The notes beneath the pieces were generated by a model. The model did not search any database and was not told the DNA's origin. It worked only from the letters and a program-made list of their open reading frames with translations. A DNA stretch of 64,000 nt from Chitinispirillales bacterium ANBcel5 (GTDB taxonomy: Bacteria; Fibrobacterota; Chitinivibrionia; Chitinivibrionales; Chitinispirillaceae): assembly GCA_029688955.1 (NCBI GenBank), contig JARUKZ010000011.1, forward strand, positions 1-64,000, given 5' to 3'. Both the position numbers and the translations under genes were made by a program. This document shows positions 25,186-35,671 of this stretch, one piece after another (the stretch's first letter is position 1; each line of letters starts with the position of its first letter).

Positions 25186-26469
25186 GTGATGAATCCTTTT
25201 GTGATAAGTTTTTTTAGGTCCTTACTTACTGCTCTGCGCTCCATTGCTGTTGGGTCAAAGATGGCTGTCTTAGAGATGGCGTCTCATAAACTTCGTTCCG
25301 CGCTCTCGGTTCTTGGGGTTATGCTGGGAGTTACTTCACTGGTTACTATGCTCACCCTCATAGGTGGAATTGATGTATACCTCAATGAAACAATGGGCAG
25401 GTGGATCGGAACTGTTCGGTTTTGGCAAAGTGATATGAATGTGGAAGAGGATCAAAGGATCGCACTTTCCCGCTCACCGGGGATGAGGTTTTCCGATGGT
25501 CAGTATTTGGTTGATAATTCGCCCCATGTAGTAGATGTTCATTCAGAAATCTCCAGATGGTTACCAATCCAAAGAGCCGGGATAAACAGACGTGCCCTGT
25601 TAAGAGGTCTTGATAGTGATGCGATGGAGTATTATGAAGATCAGATTACACTGCTTGAGGGTAGGTGGCTTAATGAAAGGGATTACCGTGATGGAATCAG
25701 AAACTGTATAATTTCCCAGGAGTTTATGAAGACCCTAAGCGCGGGATTATCCGGATCGATCATTGGTGAAACAATTACTGCGGGATCTCAACGCTTCAGG
25801 GTTGTAGGTGTGTTTGGTCCAGTGCACCCGGCAAATAATCCGGGGCATCTCAGACGGGGAGTGTTTATTCCCTTAAAAGCCATGCAGAAATATATAACAG
25901 GACTTGATCCCGATCCCGGACGCCTCCAGGTGCAGGTGAGCGACCCTGAACTGGTGCGTGAACAGGCACAAAGTGCGGCCCGTGTTCTTGCCTCCCGTCA
26001 CAGAGGGGTTGAAGATTTTGCCTACAGAATACCCGAATGGGTTGAAGATGTACAGAGTATGTTGGGCAATATAAGTGTTCTTATGTCTATAATCTCGGTG
26101 ATGTCTCTTTTGGTGGGTGGGTTGAGTATTATGAATGTAATGCTCTCAAGTATTTCGGAGCGCATAAGGGAGATTGGAGTCAGAAAAGCACTTGGGGCCA
26201 ATAATTTTCAAATATTTATCCAGTTTGTAGCGGAAACAACCACATTGAGTTTCTTTGGCGGAGCTGTTGGTATGGTTCTGGGAACCACGCCGCTTTTGAT
26301 AAAGGATGAGATAATGACCTATACCCAGGGCGCCATAGAGCCGGTTTTGCTTCCCCTGCACCTGTTTTATACCGGCCTGATAATAACTTCAGTTGGTATA
26401 TTGTTTGGCCTTTATCCTGCACTTAAGGCTTCGAGAATGGATCCAGTTGATGCGCTTCGCTATGAATAA
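25186..26469 (+). CDS. MacB/FtsX-family permease 2
   Basis: A 427-aa paralog of the preceding permease with the same order: N-terminal helix (LRSALSVLGVMLGVTSLVTMLTLI), periplasmic domain, then three helices including ISVMSLLVGGLSIMNVML, the motif IREIGVRKALGANN, and the end PVDALRYE. Last gene of the operon. It converges on the large kinase gene, with only 20 bases between the stops and no visible terminator. Two distinct permeases per ATPase make the pump a heteromer. The transported substrate (lipoprotein, peptide or drug) cannot be read from sequence. Confidence 0.87.
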   Translation: MMNPFVISFFRSLLTALRSIAVGSKMAVLEMASHKLRSALSVLGVMLGVTSLVTMLTLIGGIDVYLNETMGRWIGTVRFWQSDMNVEEDQRIALSRSPGMRFSDGQYLVDNSPHVVDVHSEISRWLPIQRAGINRRALLRGLDSDAMEYYEDQITLLEGRWLNERDYRDGIRNCIISQEFMKTLSAGLSGSIIGETITAGSQRFRVVGVFGPVHPANNPGHLRRGVFIPLKAMQKYITGLDPDPGRLQVQVSDPELVREQAQSAARVLASRHRGVEDFAYRIPEWVEDVQSMLGNISVLMSIISVMSLLVGGLSIMNVMLSSISERIREIGVRKALGANNFQIFIQFVAETTTLSFFGGAVGMVLGTTPLLIKDEIMTYTQGAIEPVLLPLHLFYTGLIITSVGILFGLYPALKASRMDPVDALRYE

Positions 26470-26489
26470 AAGGGATAATATTTAGTATT

Positions 26490-29400
26490 TCATTTTGTTG
26501 ACTTAGGTAAAGTAAAACTGAATTTAGATCCTTTACCCGGTTCAGATTCAACCCAGATTTTTCCCCCGTGTGCTTCAATGATTCGCTTGGCAATGGTAAG
26601 TCCAAGGCCGCTTCCTTTGGTTTTTTTTGACTGAGGCATTTTTGTTCTGTAAAACTTTTCAAAAATTTTCTTTTGATCTTCACTGCTGATACCCGGACCA
26701 TTATCGATAACATCAACTTCCACCACTCCATCAACAGACAATGCGTGAACCGTAACAATTCCTTGTTCTCCTGTATACTGTAAAGCGTTTCCTACAAGGT
26801 TGACCAGAACCTGTTTCACTCTATCAAGATCTGCTTTGGTCCACACAGTACCGGGTTCGGGTATATCGAGGTTTAATTTTACACCTTCAGGTATTTTTAA
26901 AACTTCTAATGTTTCCTGGATAAGAGAGGAGATGTCCTTTGGTTCTGGTTTAATATCTGTAACACCTGTTTCTATTTTAGTGAGATCAAGAAGCTCATTT
27001 AAAAGAGAGGCAAGACGCTTTCCTTCAGATTCAATTATACCTAAAAATTTATTTTGCTCCTGCGTGCTTATTTCTATGTCTTCAGAGCGAAGAGTTTGAG
27101 TTAAGCCAATGATTCCAGCAAGAGGGGTTCTGAGTTCGTGTGAAGCGATTGACACAAATTCGCTTTTCAGTGAATCCAGTTGCTTAAGACGATCGTTAGC
27201 CAGATCAAGCTCTTTGTTTTTCAATCGTAGTTTCTCATTGGCCCTGGCTAACTCAACGGTGTGTTTTTTTATCAGGTCACGAGCCTTCTTTCTGGCGGTA
27301 ACATCTCTCCAGGAAATAATACCACCGGTAATCTCACCTGAAGGCTCCGTAACAGGTCCACCACTTACGGAAATTATAACAGAGGAGTTGTCGGGTCTGG
27401 TTATGACCCACTCTTCGTTGTTAATCACCTCTCTGTTTGCTATCGCTCTGTGCAGGGGTAACTCTTCAGGTTTAGGGAGTGTAATGCCATCTATATGAAA
27501 GAACCCCCATTTTTGAGGCCTTGCGTCGTAGGGGATTTCTTTGAGTTCCTCAAGGTTTCTTCCCAGAAGTTTGCATCCAAAACGGCTGATAAGTTTTATT
27601 TTAGCGGTTTCATCTGCAATCATTATTCCTTCCGGAAAATACTCCATAAGAGCTTCAAGGATACTTCGTCCCTCTTCAGCTTCACGGGCTCGTTTCTCTG
27701 CCCGCTCTCGCTCGATAGAGAGCTGATTTTGGGCTCTTTTTTTTTCGGTAACATCAATGGCCAGAACTATTTCAGCATCTCTGGAGTCAAATGTAAGGGT
27801 ATGGGATACGATTTCTACATCGATAACAGAACCATCTTTTTTTATGTGGTGCCAGACCCCCGCATTGTCTTCACCTCCTTTAATATTTCTAACGTTTTCA
27901 AGCAGGTCTGGAATCTCTTCTACCGGTCTGATATCCTTTATCGTCATGGACAGAAACTCTTCTCTGCTGTAACCATAGTGTTTTATAGCCGAATCGTTAA
28001 CAGCCAAGAATGCGAGTGTTTCAAGATCATAGACCCACATTGGCTGAGGATTAGATTCGAAGAATACCTTATACCGTTCTTCGGATTTTTTTACATCTTG
28101 CTCTGCTTCCCTAAGCGTTGTAATATCGCTTCCTGAACAGAGTAAACTATCCGGGTGGCCTTGTTTGGTGTTGAGCCGTACACAGCGCCACCCAATTAGT
28201 TTTCTTTCGCCTTTGGTAGATTGAATCCAGTTTTCGTGGTAGGAGGAGTTGTGGTTTTTCCCGGAAATAAGATCATTGAACATTAACGTGAACCTGGCTT
28301 TGTCTTCATCGGGAATAAAATTCTCAAACCAATTTTTTCCAACTAAATTTTCCTTTTTCGAATCGAGGATCCTGCAGCCTGCCTGATTGATGGAACCGAT
28401 CCTTCCTTCTCTGTCCAATACAAACAGCATCACACCTGCTGTTTCAAAGTAGGTTTTAGCTTTGGCATGTTCTGCTATCAGTGTATTTTCTATATCTCTT
28501 CTATCCAATGCATTGGTTAACATAGTGGTGGCAATCCTAAGCAGTTTGGGCAAATCTCTACCCCATTTTTTCTCCTCTCTGATACACATAAAAGAGATAA
28601 CACCCCGGACCTTGCCACGCGAAACCATTGGAAACAGAAACGCGGATTTAGCACAGAGAAGTTCCTGAGGTTTGACTTTTAAATCTAAAGACATATCATC
28701 CCGTAGCGGAATCACTACATTCTCCATTTTCAAAATTTTAGAAATATACCAGGGGAATTCACTTATTTCTAACTGCGTATTTGGGATTAAACTTTCGCTT
28801 TGTGCAATATCCCAGCAGTAATGCCTCTTTAACCTCGTCATATTATGACTAAAAAGTGCTATTTCAACTCTATCTACCTGTGCGAAGGAGCCGATCAATT
28901 GCAAAGCTCTACCTACTTTGTGATCAAATCTTTCACGGCTTATATTTATGAAATTATTAGCAAGGGTGTTGAGTAACTTTATAAACCGTGCTTTGTGAGC
29001 AAGTTTCTTTTGTGCCGCTCTCTTTTCTGTAACATCACGGGCTATGATCAAAACATTTTTAACGTCTGAACCGTTTTCGGTTTCGGGTATGGCACTGGAT
29101 TCAAATAAACGCTCCCCATTATGACAAAACATAGAGAAGTTAAATTCTTTTTCTGACGCGTTGGTAATTACAGCGCTAATATTTTCGCGAACATAATCTC
29201 TATCTTTTAATGAAAAAAGGTCATCAAGTGTCTTTATGCTTTTAAGAGTGATACCAACACACTTTTCAAACGCAGGGTTAACATAAACAGGTTTAAGGTC
29301 AGCAGAAAATCTGATCACCAGATCCGGCAGGTTTTCTACTAAAGTTCTGAATTCATATTCTTTGCTACTTAATTGATCTTCAGTTAGTTTTAGTTGGGTA

Positions 29401-30278
29401 ATATTGTTTCCTATGGAAAGGATTTCTATAGTATCATCCAACGGTTCTGATAAGATCTTGTTTGTGTAGGCTACAAAAACACTTTGACCATCAGCCAAAA
29501 CATTTTCGTGCTCCATGTTTATATAGTCCTGTGGATTTTTTTGCATCTGCTCTATGAAAAACGGAAGGTCTTTTTTAGTAATGTAGTTTTCGGGAAAAAA
29601 AACTGAGACAGGCTTTCCTACAATATCCTTTTTTTGGTACCCAAAAAAATTCAGAGCATATTCATTGATATAGATGATTTCACCCTTTGTGTTCCATCTG
29701 TAGATTATACTGTTTGCACTTTCAAGCAGTTCCCGGTGAAGCTGTTCGCTTTTTCTGAGTTCAAGTTCATTACGTCGTAAATGTGCTATCTCGGTTTTGA
29801 GCGCATTGTTTGTTTTTTGAAGCTCTTTTGTTCGCTCAGAGACAAGTGACTCCAGTTCTTTTTCTAAAACAGATGAATCAATTGCGCGATTTTCACCTTT
29901 GTCGGTAGTGGGATCATCTAAGATGTTCTGTAGAATGGAGCTGAGATGATCGATATTGTTTTTACTGATCACTCCACTGATCGGGCTCATCACGTTAGGA
30001 ACTCTGTTTTGATCCATTGGTTCGGTTACCATAAGTACCGGAACAGTCGGTTTGGTTTCTTTTATAACCCTTAAAATATCATCACCGATCCTATCCCCTA
30101 ATGGGAAAAAAGTTATAATCAGGTGGGGGGCAAAATTTAGTATGATTTCGCGTATATCCTTACTGGTAGAAGTTGTGATGTAATCACATTGGAGATAAGA
30201 TTTTTGCAGTTCATTAATAGTATCGCTGGATTCAGCAGGAATCTTCTCTATAATTAAAATACGGTTTTTGTCTGCCAT
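26490..30278 (-). CDS. multi-PAS/GAF sensor histidine kinase with degenerate receiver
   Basis: A 1262-aa cytoplasmic-type kinase without membrane helices. Residues 1-125 have the receiver fold but lack the acidic pocket and phospho-Asp ([11 protein letters not shown] where DLIxxDxxMP is usual); Thr and Lys positions remain (LMVTEP, VISKNN). Two PAS domains (about 178-300, 303-425), a GAF-like domain (about 435-600) and three more PAS domains (about 615-745, 747-865, 885-1000) follow. A coiled coil leads to HisKA with [13 protein letters not shown] (His present). HATPase_c has N box [17 protein letters not shown], and [15 protein letters not shown] 30278 has AGGTG upstream. No cognate regulator lies beside it. 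Signal is unknown; redox or small molecules are typical for PAS/GAF. Confidence 0.88.
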   Translation of the reverse strand: MADKNRILIIEKIPAESSDTINELQKSYLQCDYITTSTSKDIREIILNFAPHLIITFFPLGDRIGDDILRVIKETKPTVPVLMVTEPMDQNRVPNVMSPISGVISKNNIDHLSSILQNILDDPTTDKGENRAIDSSVLEKELESLVSERTKELQKTNNALKTEIAHLRRNELELRKSEQLHRELLESANSIIYRWNTKGEIIYINEYALNFFGYQKKDIVGKPVSVFFPENYITKKDLPFFIEQMQKNPQDYINMEHENVLADGQSVFVAYTNKILSEPLDDTIEILSIGNNITQLKLTEDQLSSKEYEFRTLVENLPDLVIRFSADLKPVYVNPAFEKCVGITLKSIKTLDDLFSLKDRDYVRENISAVITNASEKEFNFSMFCHNGERLFESSAIPETENGSDVKNVLIIARDVTEKRAAQKKLAHKARFIKLLNTLANNFINISRERFDHKVGRALQLIGSFAQVDRVEIALFSHNMTRLKRHYCWDIAQSESLIPNTQLEISEFPWYISKILKMENVVIPLRDDMSLDLKVKPQELLCAKSAFLFPMVSRGKVRGVISFMCIREEKKWGRDLPKLLRIATTMLTNALDRRDIENTLIAEHAKAKTYFETAGVMLFVLDREGRIGSINQAGCRILDSKKENLVGKNWFENFIPDEDKARFTLMFNDLISGKNHNSSYHENWIQSTKGERKLIGWRCVRLNTKQGHPDSLLCSGSDITTLREAEQDVKKSEERYKVFFESNPQPMWVYDLETLAFLAVNDSAIKHYGYSREEFLSMTIKDIRPVEEIPDLLENVRNIKGGEDNAGVWHHIKKDGSVIDVEIVSHTLTFDSRDAEIVLAIDVTEKKRAQNQLSIERERAEKRAREAEEGRSILEALMEYFPEGIMIADETAKIKLISRFGCKLLGRNLEELKEIPYDARPQKWGFFHIDGITLPKPEELPLHRAIANREVINNEEWVITRPDNSSVIISVSGGPVTEPSGEITGGIISWRDVTARKKARDLIKKHTVELARANEKLRLKNKELDLANDRLKQLDSLKSEFVSIASHELRTPLAGIIGLTQTLRSEDIEISTQEQNKFLGIIESEGKRLASLLNELLDLTKIETGVTDIKPEPKDISSLIQETLEVLKIPEGVKLNLDIPEPGTVWTKADLDRVKQVLVNLVGNALQYTGEQGIVTVHALSVDGVVEVDVIDNGPGISSEDQKKIFEKFYRTKMPQSKKTKGSGLGLTIAKRIIEAHGGKIWVESEPGKGSKFSFTLPKSTK

Positions 30279-30491
30279 GAATACACCTGTTTGAGTGTCT
30301 GGTTTGGAGTAAATGAGGGAAGCGTTTATTTGTCCTTAAGTATAGTAGCAAATTCATTGCCACGGTGTGAGCCCGATGGTGCTAATAAGGGAAGCTTTTT
30401 TTTGTTTGTAACGGAAGGGAAATTCTCACATTGAGACACCGGTGAGAAATAGTTACGGAAATGAAAAAGAAGAGAGCTGTTAGTAAGAAAA

Positions 30492-30520
30492 GGGAAACCG
30501 GGTGTTAAACCCGGTTTCCC
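30492..30520 (-). terminator. rho-independent terminator of lpdA
   Basis: Perfect 12-bp stem GGGAAACCGGGT/ACCCGGTTTCCC with a 5-base loop. On the minus strand TTTTCTT follows. It starts 7 bases beyond the lpdA stop. Confidence 0.85.
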
Positions 30521-30527
30521 GATAAAG

Positions 30528-31919
30528 TTATATATGTATGGCCCAACCCTCAACGGCTCTTGCCGCTTCCATGACCGTCTCTGATAAGGTAGGGTGAGCA
30601 TGGACCATATCTGCAATATCCTGAGGCAGTAGTTCAGAATGTCTGGCCAACAATAATTCATGAATCAGCTCTGTTGCCTGTGCGCCACCGATGTGAGCGC
30701 CGATAATTTCCTTTGTTTCAGGCTTGTAAAGGATCTTAACTAACCCATCGGCATCTTCAATAGCAACTGCTTTACCTGAGCCACGGTAAGGAAATGTCGC
30801 TTTCCGGTAATCAATTGCTGCCGCTTTTGCTTTTTCCTCTGTAAGGCCAAAACTGGCGATTTGTGGTTCACAGTATACCGCTCCCGGCACAGCAGCGGTA
30901 TCAATTTTTGCTTGTGGTGAACGACCGGCTATATGCTCAACTGCTATTTCACCCTCCTTTGATGCAACGTGCGCAAGCAGAGGCGTACTTACTATATCAC
31001 CAATAGCATAGATCGATTTAACATTTGTCTGGCCATAATCACCGACTTCTATAAAACCCCTGGTAGTAGAAATACCAAGCTGCTCAATGCCAAGCCCGGC
31101 GGTATTGGGGGCTCGGCCGGTTACCACCAGTACCTTCTCTACAGTAATACTGCTCTGCCGGGCAGAGCTATCTTCTAAAATCACGGTGGCACCGTTTTCA
31201 TTTTTCTCCATAGAAACCGCTTTGGTTGAAGTCGCGATTTCAATCCCACGTTTTTTAAAGGAGCGCTTGAGTACATTTGTCACTTCTGAATCTTCGTAAG
31301 GTAAAATGTTCTCCATTACTTCAACCATTTGCACCTTTGATCCAAAGGCATTGAGTATGTGAGCAAATTCACACCCAATCGCCCCGCCACCTAAAATGAG
31401 CACACTTTCAGGTACTTTTTTAAGCATCAAGGCTTCATCTGAAGAGATAATTGTTTCTTTGTCAATCTCAAACCCTTTTATCTGTTTAGGACTTGAACCA
31501 GTTGCAAGAATGATCGATTTTGCACTTACCTTCCTGTCGCCATTAACAGTGATCTCCTGTTCACCCGAAAGGGTCGCCTTGCCGCTGATAACTTCCACAC
31601 CGTTTTTTTTAAGCAGAAAAGCCACTCCTCTGGACAGAGAATCTGCAGCTTTTCTTGAAGCCTTATAAACAGATTCGTAATCAAATCCGCTCTCATCTAT
31701 TGTTATACCCATGGTTTTTAATTTCAAACGGCTTCTGAAAATTTCTGCCTGATGAATCAGTGCTTTGGATGGGATGCAGCCAATATTGAGGCATACCCCT
31801 CCAAGTTTCCCCTGTTCCACAATGGCCGTTTTCAGCTTTAACTGTGATGCGCGGATTGCAGCCACATACCCACCGGGTCCCGAACCTATTATCACTACAT
31901 CATAATCAAACTGAGACAT
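30528..31919 (-). CDS. lpdA: dihydrolipoyl dehydrogenase (E3)
   Basis: FAD enzyme that reoxidises dihydrolipoamide of 2-oxoacid dehydrogenase or glycine-cleavage complexes with NAD+. It has an N-terminal FAD GxGxxG (VVIIGSGPGGYVAAI), the redox disulfide GGVCLNIGCIPSKAL, a second NAD GxGxxG (VLILGGGAIGCEFA), and the C-terminal interface HAHPTLSETVMEA with the catalytic His-Glu pair. The TTG at 31946 adds 9 residues. ATG 31919 (MSQFDYDVVIIG) has GGAG 8 bases upstream and is preferred. It is a single-gene unit with its own terminator; no E1/E2 genes lie nearby. Confidence 0.94.
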   Translation of the reverse strand: MSQFDYDVVIIGSGPGGYVAAIRASQLKLKTAIVEQGKLGGVCLNIGCIPSKALIHQAEIFRSRLKLKTMGITIDESGFDYESVYKASRKAADSLSRGVAFLLKKNGVEVISGKATLSGEQEITVNGDRKVSAKSIILATGSSPKQIKGFEIDKETIISSDEALMLKKVPESVLILGGGAIGCEFAHILNAFGSKVQMVEVMENILPYEDSEVTNVLKRSFKKRGIEIATSTKAVSMEKNENGATVILEDSSARQSSITVEKVLVVTGRAPNTAGLGIEQLGISTTRGFIEVGDYGQTNVKSIYAIGDIVSTPLLAHVASKEGEIAVEHIAGRSPQAKIDTAAVPGAVYCEPQIASFGLTEEKAKAAAIDYRKATFPYRGSGKAVAIEDADGLVKILYKPETKEIIGAHIGGAQATELIHELLLARHSELLPQDIADMVHAHPTLSETVMEAARAVEGWAIHI

Positions 31920-32065
31920 ATACAAAACTCCGTTCTTTTGGGGCAAAAGGTGTTTTAATCAAAAAAATACCTGTTTATACATAGTTATGATTTATTGGGC
32001 GAATCACACATACCCTGAACTTTAAAAGATAATTAACTACATCACTTTCCGTAACATTCAATTAT

Positions 32066-33556
32066 TTATCCTGAGTCACTGGTAGTTAGGGAAGAGGTGT
32101 CGGAGAAATCAGTCTCAAGTATTTCTGGTGGTAGATTTTTTTTGGGTTTTACACCCATAACTTTAAATTCTTCTACCCGCTTTAAGATATTTCCCTTTCC
32201 TGTAGATAGTTGTTTTAACGCTTTGTTGCACTTGCCGGATGCACCATCGATGGCTTTTTGAATTTCGGTGAATGTATCTATAAATCCGGCAATTTTGTCA
32301 TAGAGATCCGCAGCTTTTTTGGCAATGTTCTGCGCATTGCGATTCTGGTATTCGCTTTGCCACATGTTTTGGATCGTGCGAAGGGTTACAAGAAGAGTAG
32401 CGGGGGAAACCAGAATAATCCTCTTTCTGTAAGCATACTCAAACAAAGCAGGATCCTTGCGTACCGCCCACACAAAGGCAGCCTCAACCGGCATAAACAT
32501 CAGTACATAATCAAGAGAGTTTATCTTAAATAGTGAGTCGTATGATTTGGAGCTAAGCCCATCAATGTGGTTTCGAACAGAACGTAGGTGATTTTTTAAC
32601 GCATTGTCTCTTTCTGTTTCATCTGCTGCCTCCACCGCGCGTTGGTAATCGATGAGACTGACCTTTGAATCTATCACCACATCACGACCTTCAGGCAGAT
32701 GCACCACAACATCGGGCAACATTTTTTGCCCCTCATCGTTTGTAGAGGAAAATTGTGTATCAAATTCCACCCCTTTTTTTAACCCCGAGATCTCTAGAGC
32801 CCGCTCCAGGATCATTTCACCCCAGTTTCCCTGCGCCTTATTATCTCCCTTAAGTGCCCGTGTGAGATTTTCAGCATCCTTACTAACCTGCTGATTCAGT
32901 GCTGTAAGACTTTTTATCTGTTCGAAAAGAGATTGCCTTTCGCGCGTTTCACTGGTGTATACATCATCGACCCGTTTTCTGAATTCACCGAGCTGGTCCC
33001 GTAAGGGGGTAAGGACCAGATCCAGGTTGGATTGGTTTTGTTCCGAAAAACGCTTCACCTTTTCATCAAATATTGAATTAGCCAAATTACCAAACTCTGA
33101 TTTCAACTGATCTCTGGCTTCATTGAGTAGCTTGAACTTTTCTTCAAAGCGTCTTCGCTCAGACTCTATGGTAGTCTCCAGGTGCGCGATTTTTGAGTAG
33201 CTGTTTGTGATCGTTTCATTAAGCTCACTTATCTGTAGTTCCCGTTGGCGCTGGGTTTCTTTAAGGCTTTGAAGTTGCTCGGTGAGCATAGAACATTTGC
33301 TCTCAAATACCGCTGCTCTGTCTTTGGTTAGTGACAAATCCTGCTGCACCCTGACATGCGTGGTGTTTAGCTCCTCTTTTTGGGCTTGAGAGGAGTTTAG
33401 GCGTTCCTGAAGAGTGGTTATTTGGCTTCTGGTTTGTGCGGTTGCAGAATCGATTATTGCCCTGATACGTACCCGGCCGCTGATTATAAAAGGAATAGCA
33501 GTAAGGATCGAGCCTGCAATGACTCCTGTTAAAAACGTTATAAGTTCACTGCTCAT
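32066..33556 (-). CDS. rmuC: RmuC-family DNA recombination protein
   Basis: A 496-aa protein with an N-terminal membrane helix (ITFLTGVIAGSILTAIPFII) and a long coiled coil (about 30-190, typical of RmuC). The conserved RmuC nuclease-like domain follows (about 200-440): NKAQGNWGEMILERALEISGL, LPEGRDVVIDSKVSLIDYQRAVEA, LDYVLMFMPVEAAF, ILVSPATLLVTLRTI. RmuC limits inversions at short inverted repeats in E. coli; its precise chemistry is unsettled. Full length, apparently monocistronic. Confidence 0.92.
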   Translation of the reverse strand: MSSELITFLTGVIAGSILTAIPFIISGRVRIRAIIDSATAQTRSQITTLQERLNSSQAQKEELNTTHVRVQQDLSLTKDRAAVFESKCSMLTEQLQSLKETQRQRELQISELNETITNSYSKIAHLETTIESERRRFEEKFKLLNEARDQLKSEFGNLANSIFDEKVKRFSEQNQSNLDLVLTPLRDQLGEFRKRVDDVYTSETRERQSLFEQIKSLTALNQQVSKDAENLTRALKGDNKAQGNWGEMILERALEISGLKKGVEFDTQFSSTNDEGQKMLPDVVVHLPEGRDVVIDSKVSLIDYQRAVEAADETERDNALKNHLRSVRNHIDGLSSKSYDSLFKINSLDYVLMFMPVEAAFVWAVRKDPALFEYAYRKRIILVSPATLLVTLRTIQNMWQSEYQNRNAQNIAKKAADLYDKIAGFIDTFTEIQKAIDGASGKCNKALKQLSTGKGNILKRVEEFKVMGVKPKKNLPPEILETDFSDTSSLTTSDSG

Positions 33557-33661
33557 GAGAAAACCCCGGAGGAGAAAGTAATACAGAATTGAAAGTATGC
33601 GGTATAATATACTTATGTAGCGGACAGAACTTTTGTGATTAATTTATCGGGAATTGGAGAG

Positions 33662-34072
33662 CTACTTAGGTTCTATGTGGCAGAATTCTTCGAGTACAGG
33701 GATATCTGCTGGTGCCCACCTAAGAGTGTATGCTTCCTTTAAAGTTACCCAGCGGACTTCAGAGTGTTCGTGTGCAGTAGGTTTCCCCCGGACAATTTCG
33801 CAGATGTAGGGAATTAATTTGATGCTGCAACCGGGGTAATGGTGGATTACTTCCTTTAGGGGAGTAATGCATTTTACTTCAATAGATAGTTCCTCATCAA
33901 GTTCCCGTAAAAGAGCGGCGCAGGTAGTTTCCCCGGGGTCTACTTTGCCCCCGGGGAACTCCCACAACCCTGCCTGATTTTGGCTTTCGCCTCTTTGGGC
34001 AGCCAGTATTCTGCCGTTATCTCCCTTGATTATGGCGCAAACAACCCTGATCAGCTTCCTTTCTTCGGCCAT
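33662..34072 (-). CDS. Nudix hydrolase (MutT-like)
   Basis: Removes nucleoside diphosphate-linked products such as oxidised dGTP in MutT relatives. The Nudix box is complete: GGKVDPGETTCAALLRELDEEL. It is preceded by the substrate strand LIRVVCAIIK and the AGLWEFPGG motif typical of MutT. ATG 34072 (MAEERKLIR) lies 2 bases beyond the stop of the upstream beta-CASP gene and gives a normal MutT N-terminus. ATG 34111 would add 13 residues inside that gene. Translation is probably coupled to the upstream gene. The exact substrate is not certain. Confidence 0.85.
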   Translation of the reverse strand: MAEERKLIRVVCAIIKGDNGRILAAQRGESQNQAGLWEFPGGKVDPGETTCAALLRELDEELSIEVKCITPLKEVIHHYPGCSIKLIPYICEIVRGKPTAHEHSEVRWVTLKEAYTLRWAPADIPVLEEFCHIEPK

Positions 34073-34074
34073 GC

Positions 34075-35493
34075 TTATGAAGCGGGAACCGGCTTTGAAA
34101 TCTCCACACATTCACCCAGTGTGGGGTAATGTACGTTTTGAAAGCCTTTGCTGCGCAAACCGTCTTTAAATGACAGCGCCTGATCAGGTTCACCGTGAAT
34201 GAGGTATATATGTTTTAGCCGCTCAGGTGTATTTAGCGACACATAATCCAGCAGCTCTCTTCGGTCCGCATGCGCACTGAAAGCATCCATCACTTTTACC
34301 TTACATCTAACCGTATGCTCTTCACCGAAAATTTTTATCTGTTTGTTTCCATCCATAATCTTTCTGGCAAGGGTGTCTTTGGCAGCAAAACCTACAAACA
34401 GAAGCAGATTTCTTTGATTATGAATGTTGTTTCTCAGGTGATGAAGAATCCTTCCTCCCTCTGCCATCCCCGAACCGCTAATGATTATATGGGGAAATGA
34501 TTGACCGTTTAGCTTCTTTGAGTCATTGACATCATGTATGTACGTAAGTCTTCTAAAACCAAAAGGATCTTCATGATCATTCAAAAATACCCTTTTTGTT
34601 TCCCGGTCCAGGTAGTTGGGGTAACTTCTGAACACTTCAGTCGCATTACATGCCAGGGGGCTGTCCACATAAACGGGCATATCAGGAATTCTGTTTTGAT
34701 TGAAGAGTTTATGGAGAAAGTATACAAGTTGTTGGGTACGGCCTACAGCAAAAGAGGGGATAATGATCTTACCACCAATTGCGGCGGTATCACGTATTGA
34801 GCTTGCAAGCTCTTCCTCTATATCGATGGTTTCACCATGATGCCTGTTTCCATAGGTGCATTCCATGATTAAGATGTCCAGATCTCTGAGGACATTAGGG
34901 TCGTGGGTAAGGGGCATATCCGGTCTGCCTATATCACCGGTAAAACCGAGACGATAGTATTCCCCATCTTCGTTTATCTCCAGGTGTATGCCGGCAGACC
35001 CAAGTATATGACCGGCATCCCTAAACATCGCTTCAACGCCCGGCGCAATGGTAAAACCGCGGTCAAAATCGATTCCAACAAACTGATCCATTGCAGCTTC
35101 CACATGTCTCATGGAATAGAGGGGCTCCATTTCAGGAAGGTGCTGTCGTCTTCGTATCTTATTTACCCACTCCAGGTCTTTTTCCTGCAAAAAAGCTGAG
35201 TCTCTGAGCATTATCTTGCATAGGTCTATAGTTGCCGGGGTAGCGTAAATTGAGCCTTTAAATCCCTGTCTCACAAGGTTTGGAATGTTGCCACTATGAT
35301 CAATGTGTGCATGGCTTAAAATCAAAAGATCGACTTCAGAGGGATCAAATATAAAGTTATGATTTTTTTCGTAAGTTTCCTGTCTTCTACCCTGAAAGAG
35401 GCCGCATTCAAGAAGGATTTTTTTGCCATTCACAGTGATAAGGATCTGAGAACCGGTTACCGTTTGAGCTGCACCGCAGAATTGGATTTGCAT
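34075..35493 (-). CDS. beta-CASP metallo-beta-lactamase-fold RNase-like protein
   Basis: A 472-aa protein of the MBL/beta-CASP family that includes RNA-processing exonucleases. Motif 2 is SHAHIDHSG. Motif 3 is AGHILGSA, motif 4 GFTGDIGR, and the beta-CASP cap carries ECTYGNRHH and IIIPSFAVGRTQQLVY. The C-terminal part has ISGSGMAEGGRILHHLRN and AFSAHADRRELLDY with the RMMBL end HGEPDQAL. ATG 35493 (MQIQFCGAAQTVTGS) has AAAGG about 8 bases upstream; an earlier start at 35568 would add 25 residues. It acts on RNA in the cytoplasm by family. The Nudix gene follows it. Confidence 0.88.
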   Translation of the reverse strand: MQIQFCGAAQTVTGSQILITVNGKKILLECGLFQGRRQETYEKNHNFIFDPSEVDLLILSHAHIDHSGNIPNLVRQGFKGSIYATPATIDLCKIMLRDSAFLQEKDLEWVNKIRRRQHLPEMEPLYSMRHVEAAMDQFVGIDFDRGFTIAPGVEAMFRDAGHILGSAGIHLEINEDGEYYRLGFTGDIGRPDMPLTHDPNVLRDLDILIMECTYGNRHHGETIDIEEELASSIRDTAAIGGKIIIPSFAVGRTQQLVYFLHKLFNQNRIPDMPVYVDSPLACNATEVFRSYPNYLDRETKRVFLNDHEDPFGFRRLTYIHDVNDSKKLNGQSFPHIIISGSGMAEGGRILHHLRNNIHNQRNLLLFVGFAAKDTLARKIMDGNKQIKIFGEEHTVRCKVKVMDAFSAHADRRELLDYVSLNTPERLKHIYLIHGEPDQALSFKDGLRSKGFQNVHYPTLGECVEISKPVPAS

Positions 35494-35604
35494 AACTTTG
35501 CCTTTCGTTGCCAAACTTAGCCTTTGAGAGGCCATGTAAGAGAAAAATACCTGCAAAAAACCATGCACCTACTTTTATTGTACAATTCTGATAGGGCTAA
35601 CAAC

Positions 35605-35641
35605 AAGAAAAAGCTTCGGAACTGGTCCGAAGCTTTTTCTT
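35605..35641. terminator. strong bidirectional terminator
   Basis: Perfect 16-bp stem (AAGAAAAAGCTTCGGA / TCCGAAGCTTTTTCTT) with a 5-base loop and T-runs in both orientations. It ends the secreted-protein gene at 35672 (minus strand) and insulates the beta-CASP gene. Confidence 0.88.
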
Positions 35642-35671
35642 AATAGTGACCAGTTATTTGTGGAGAAGGAT

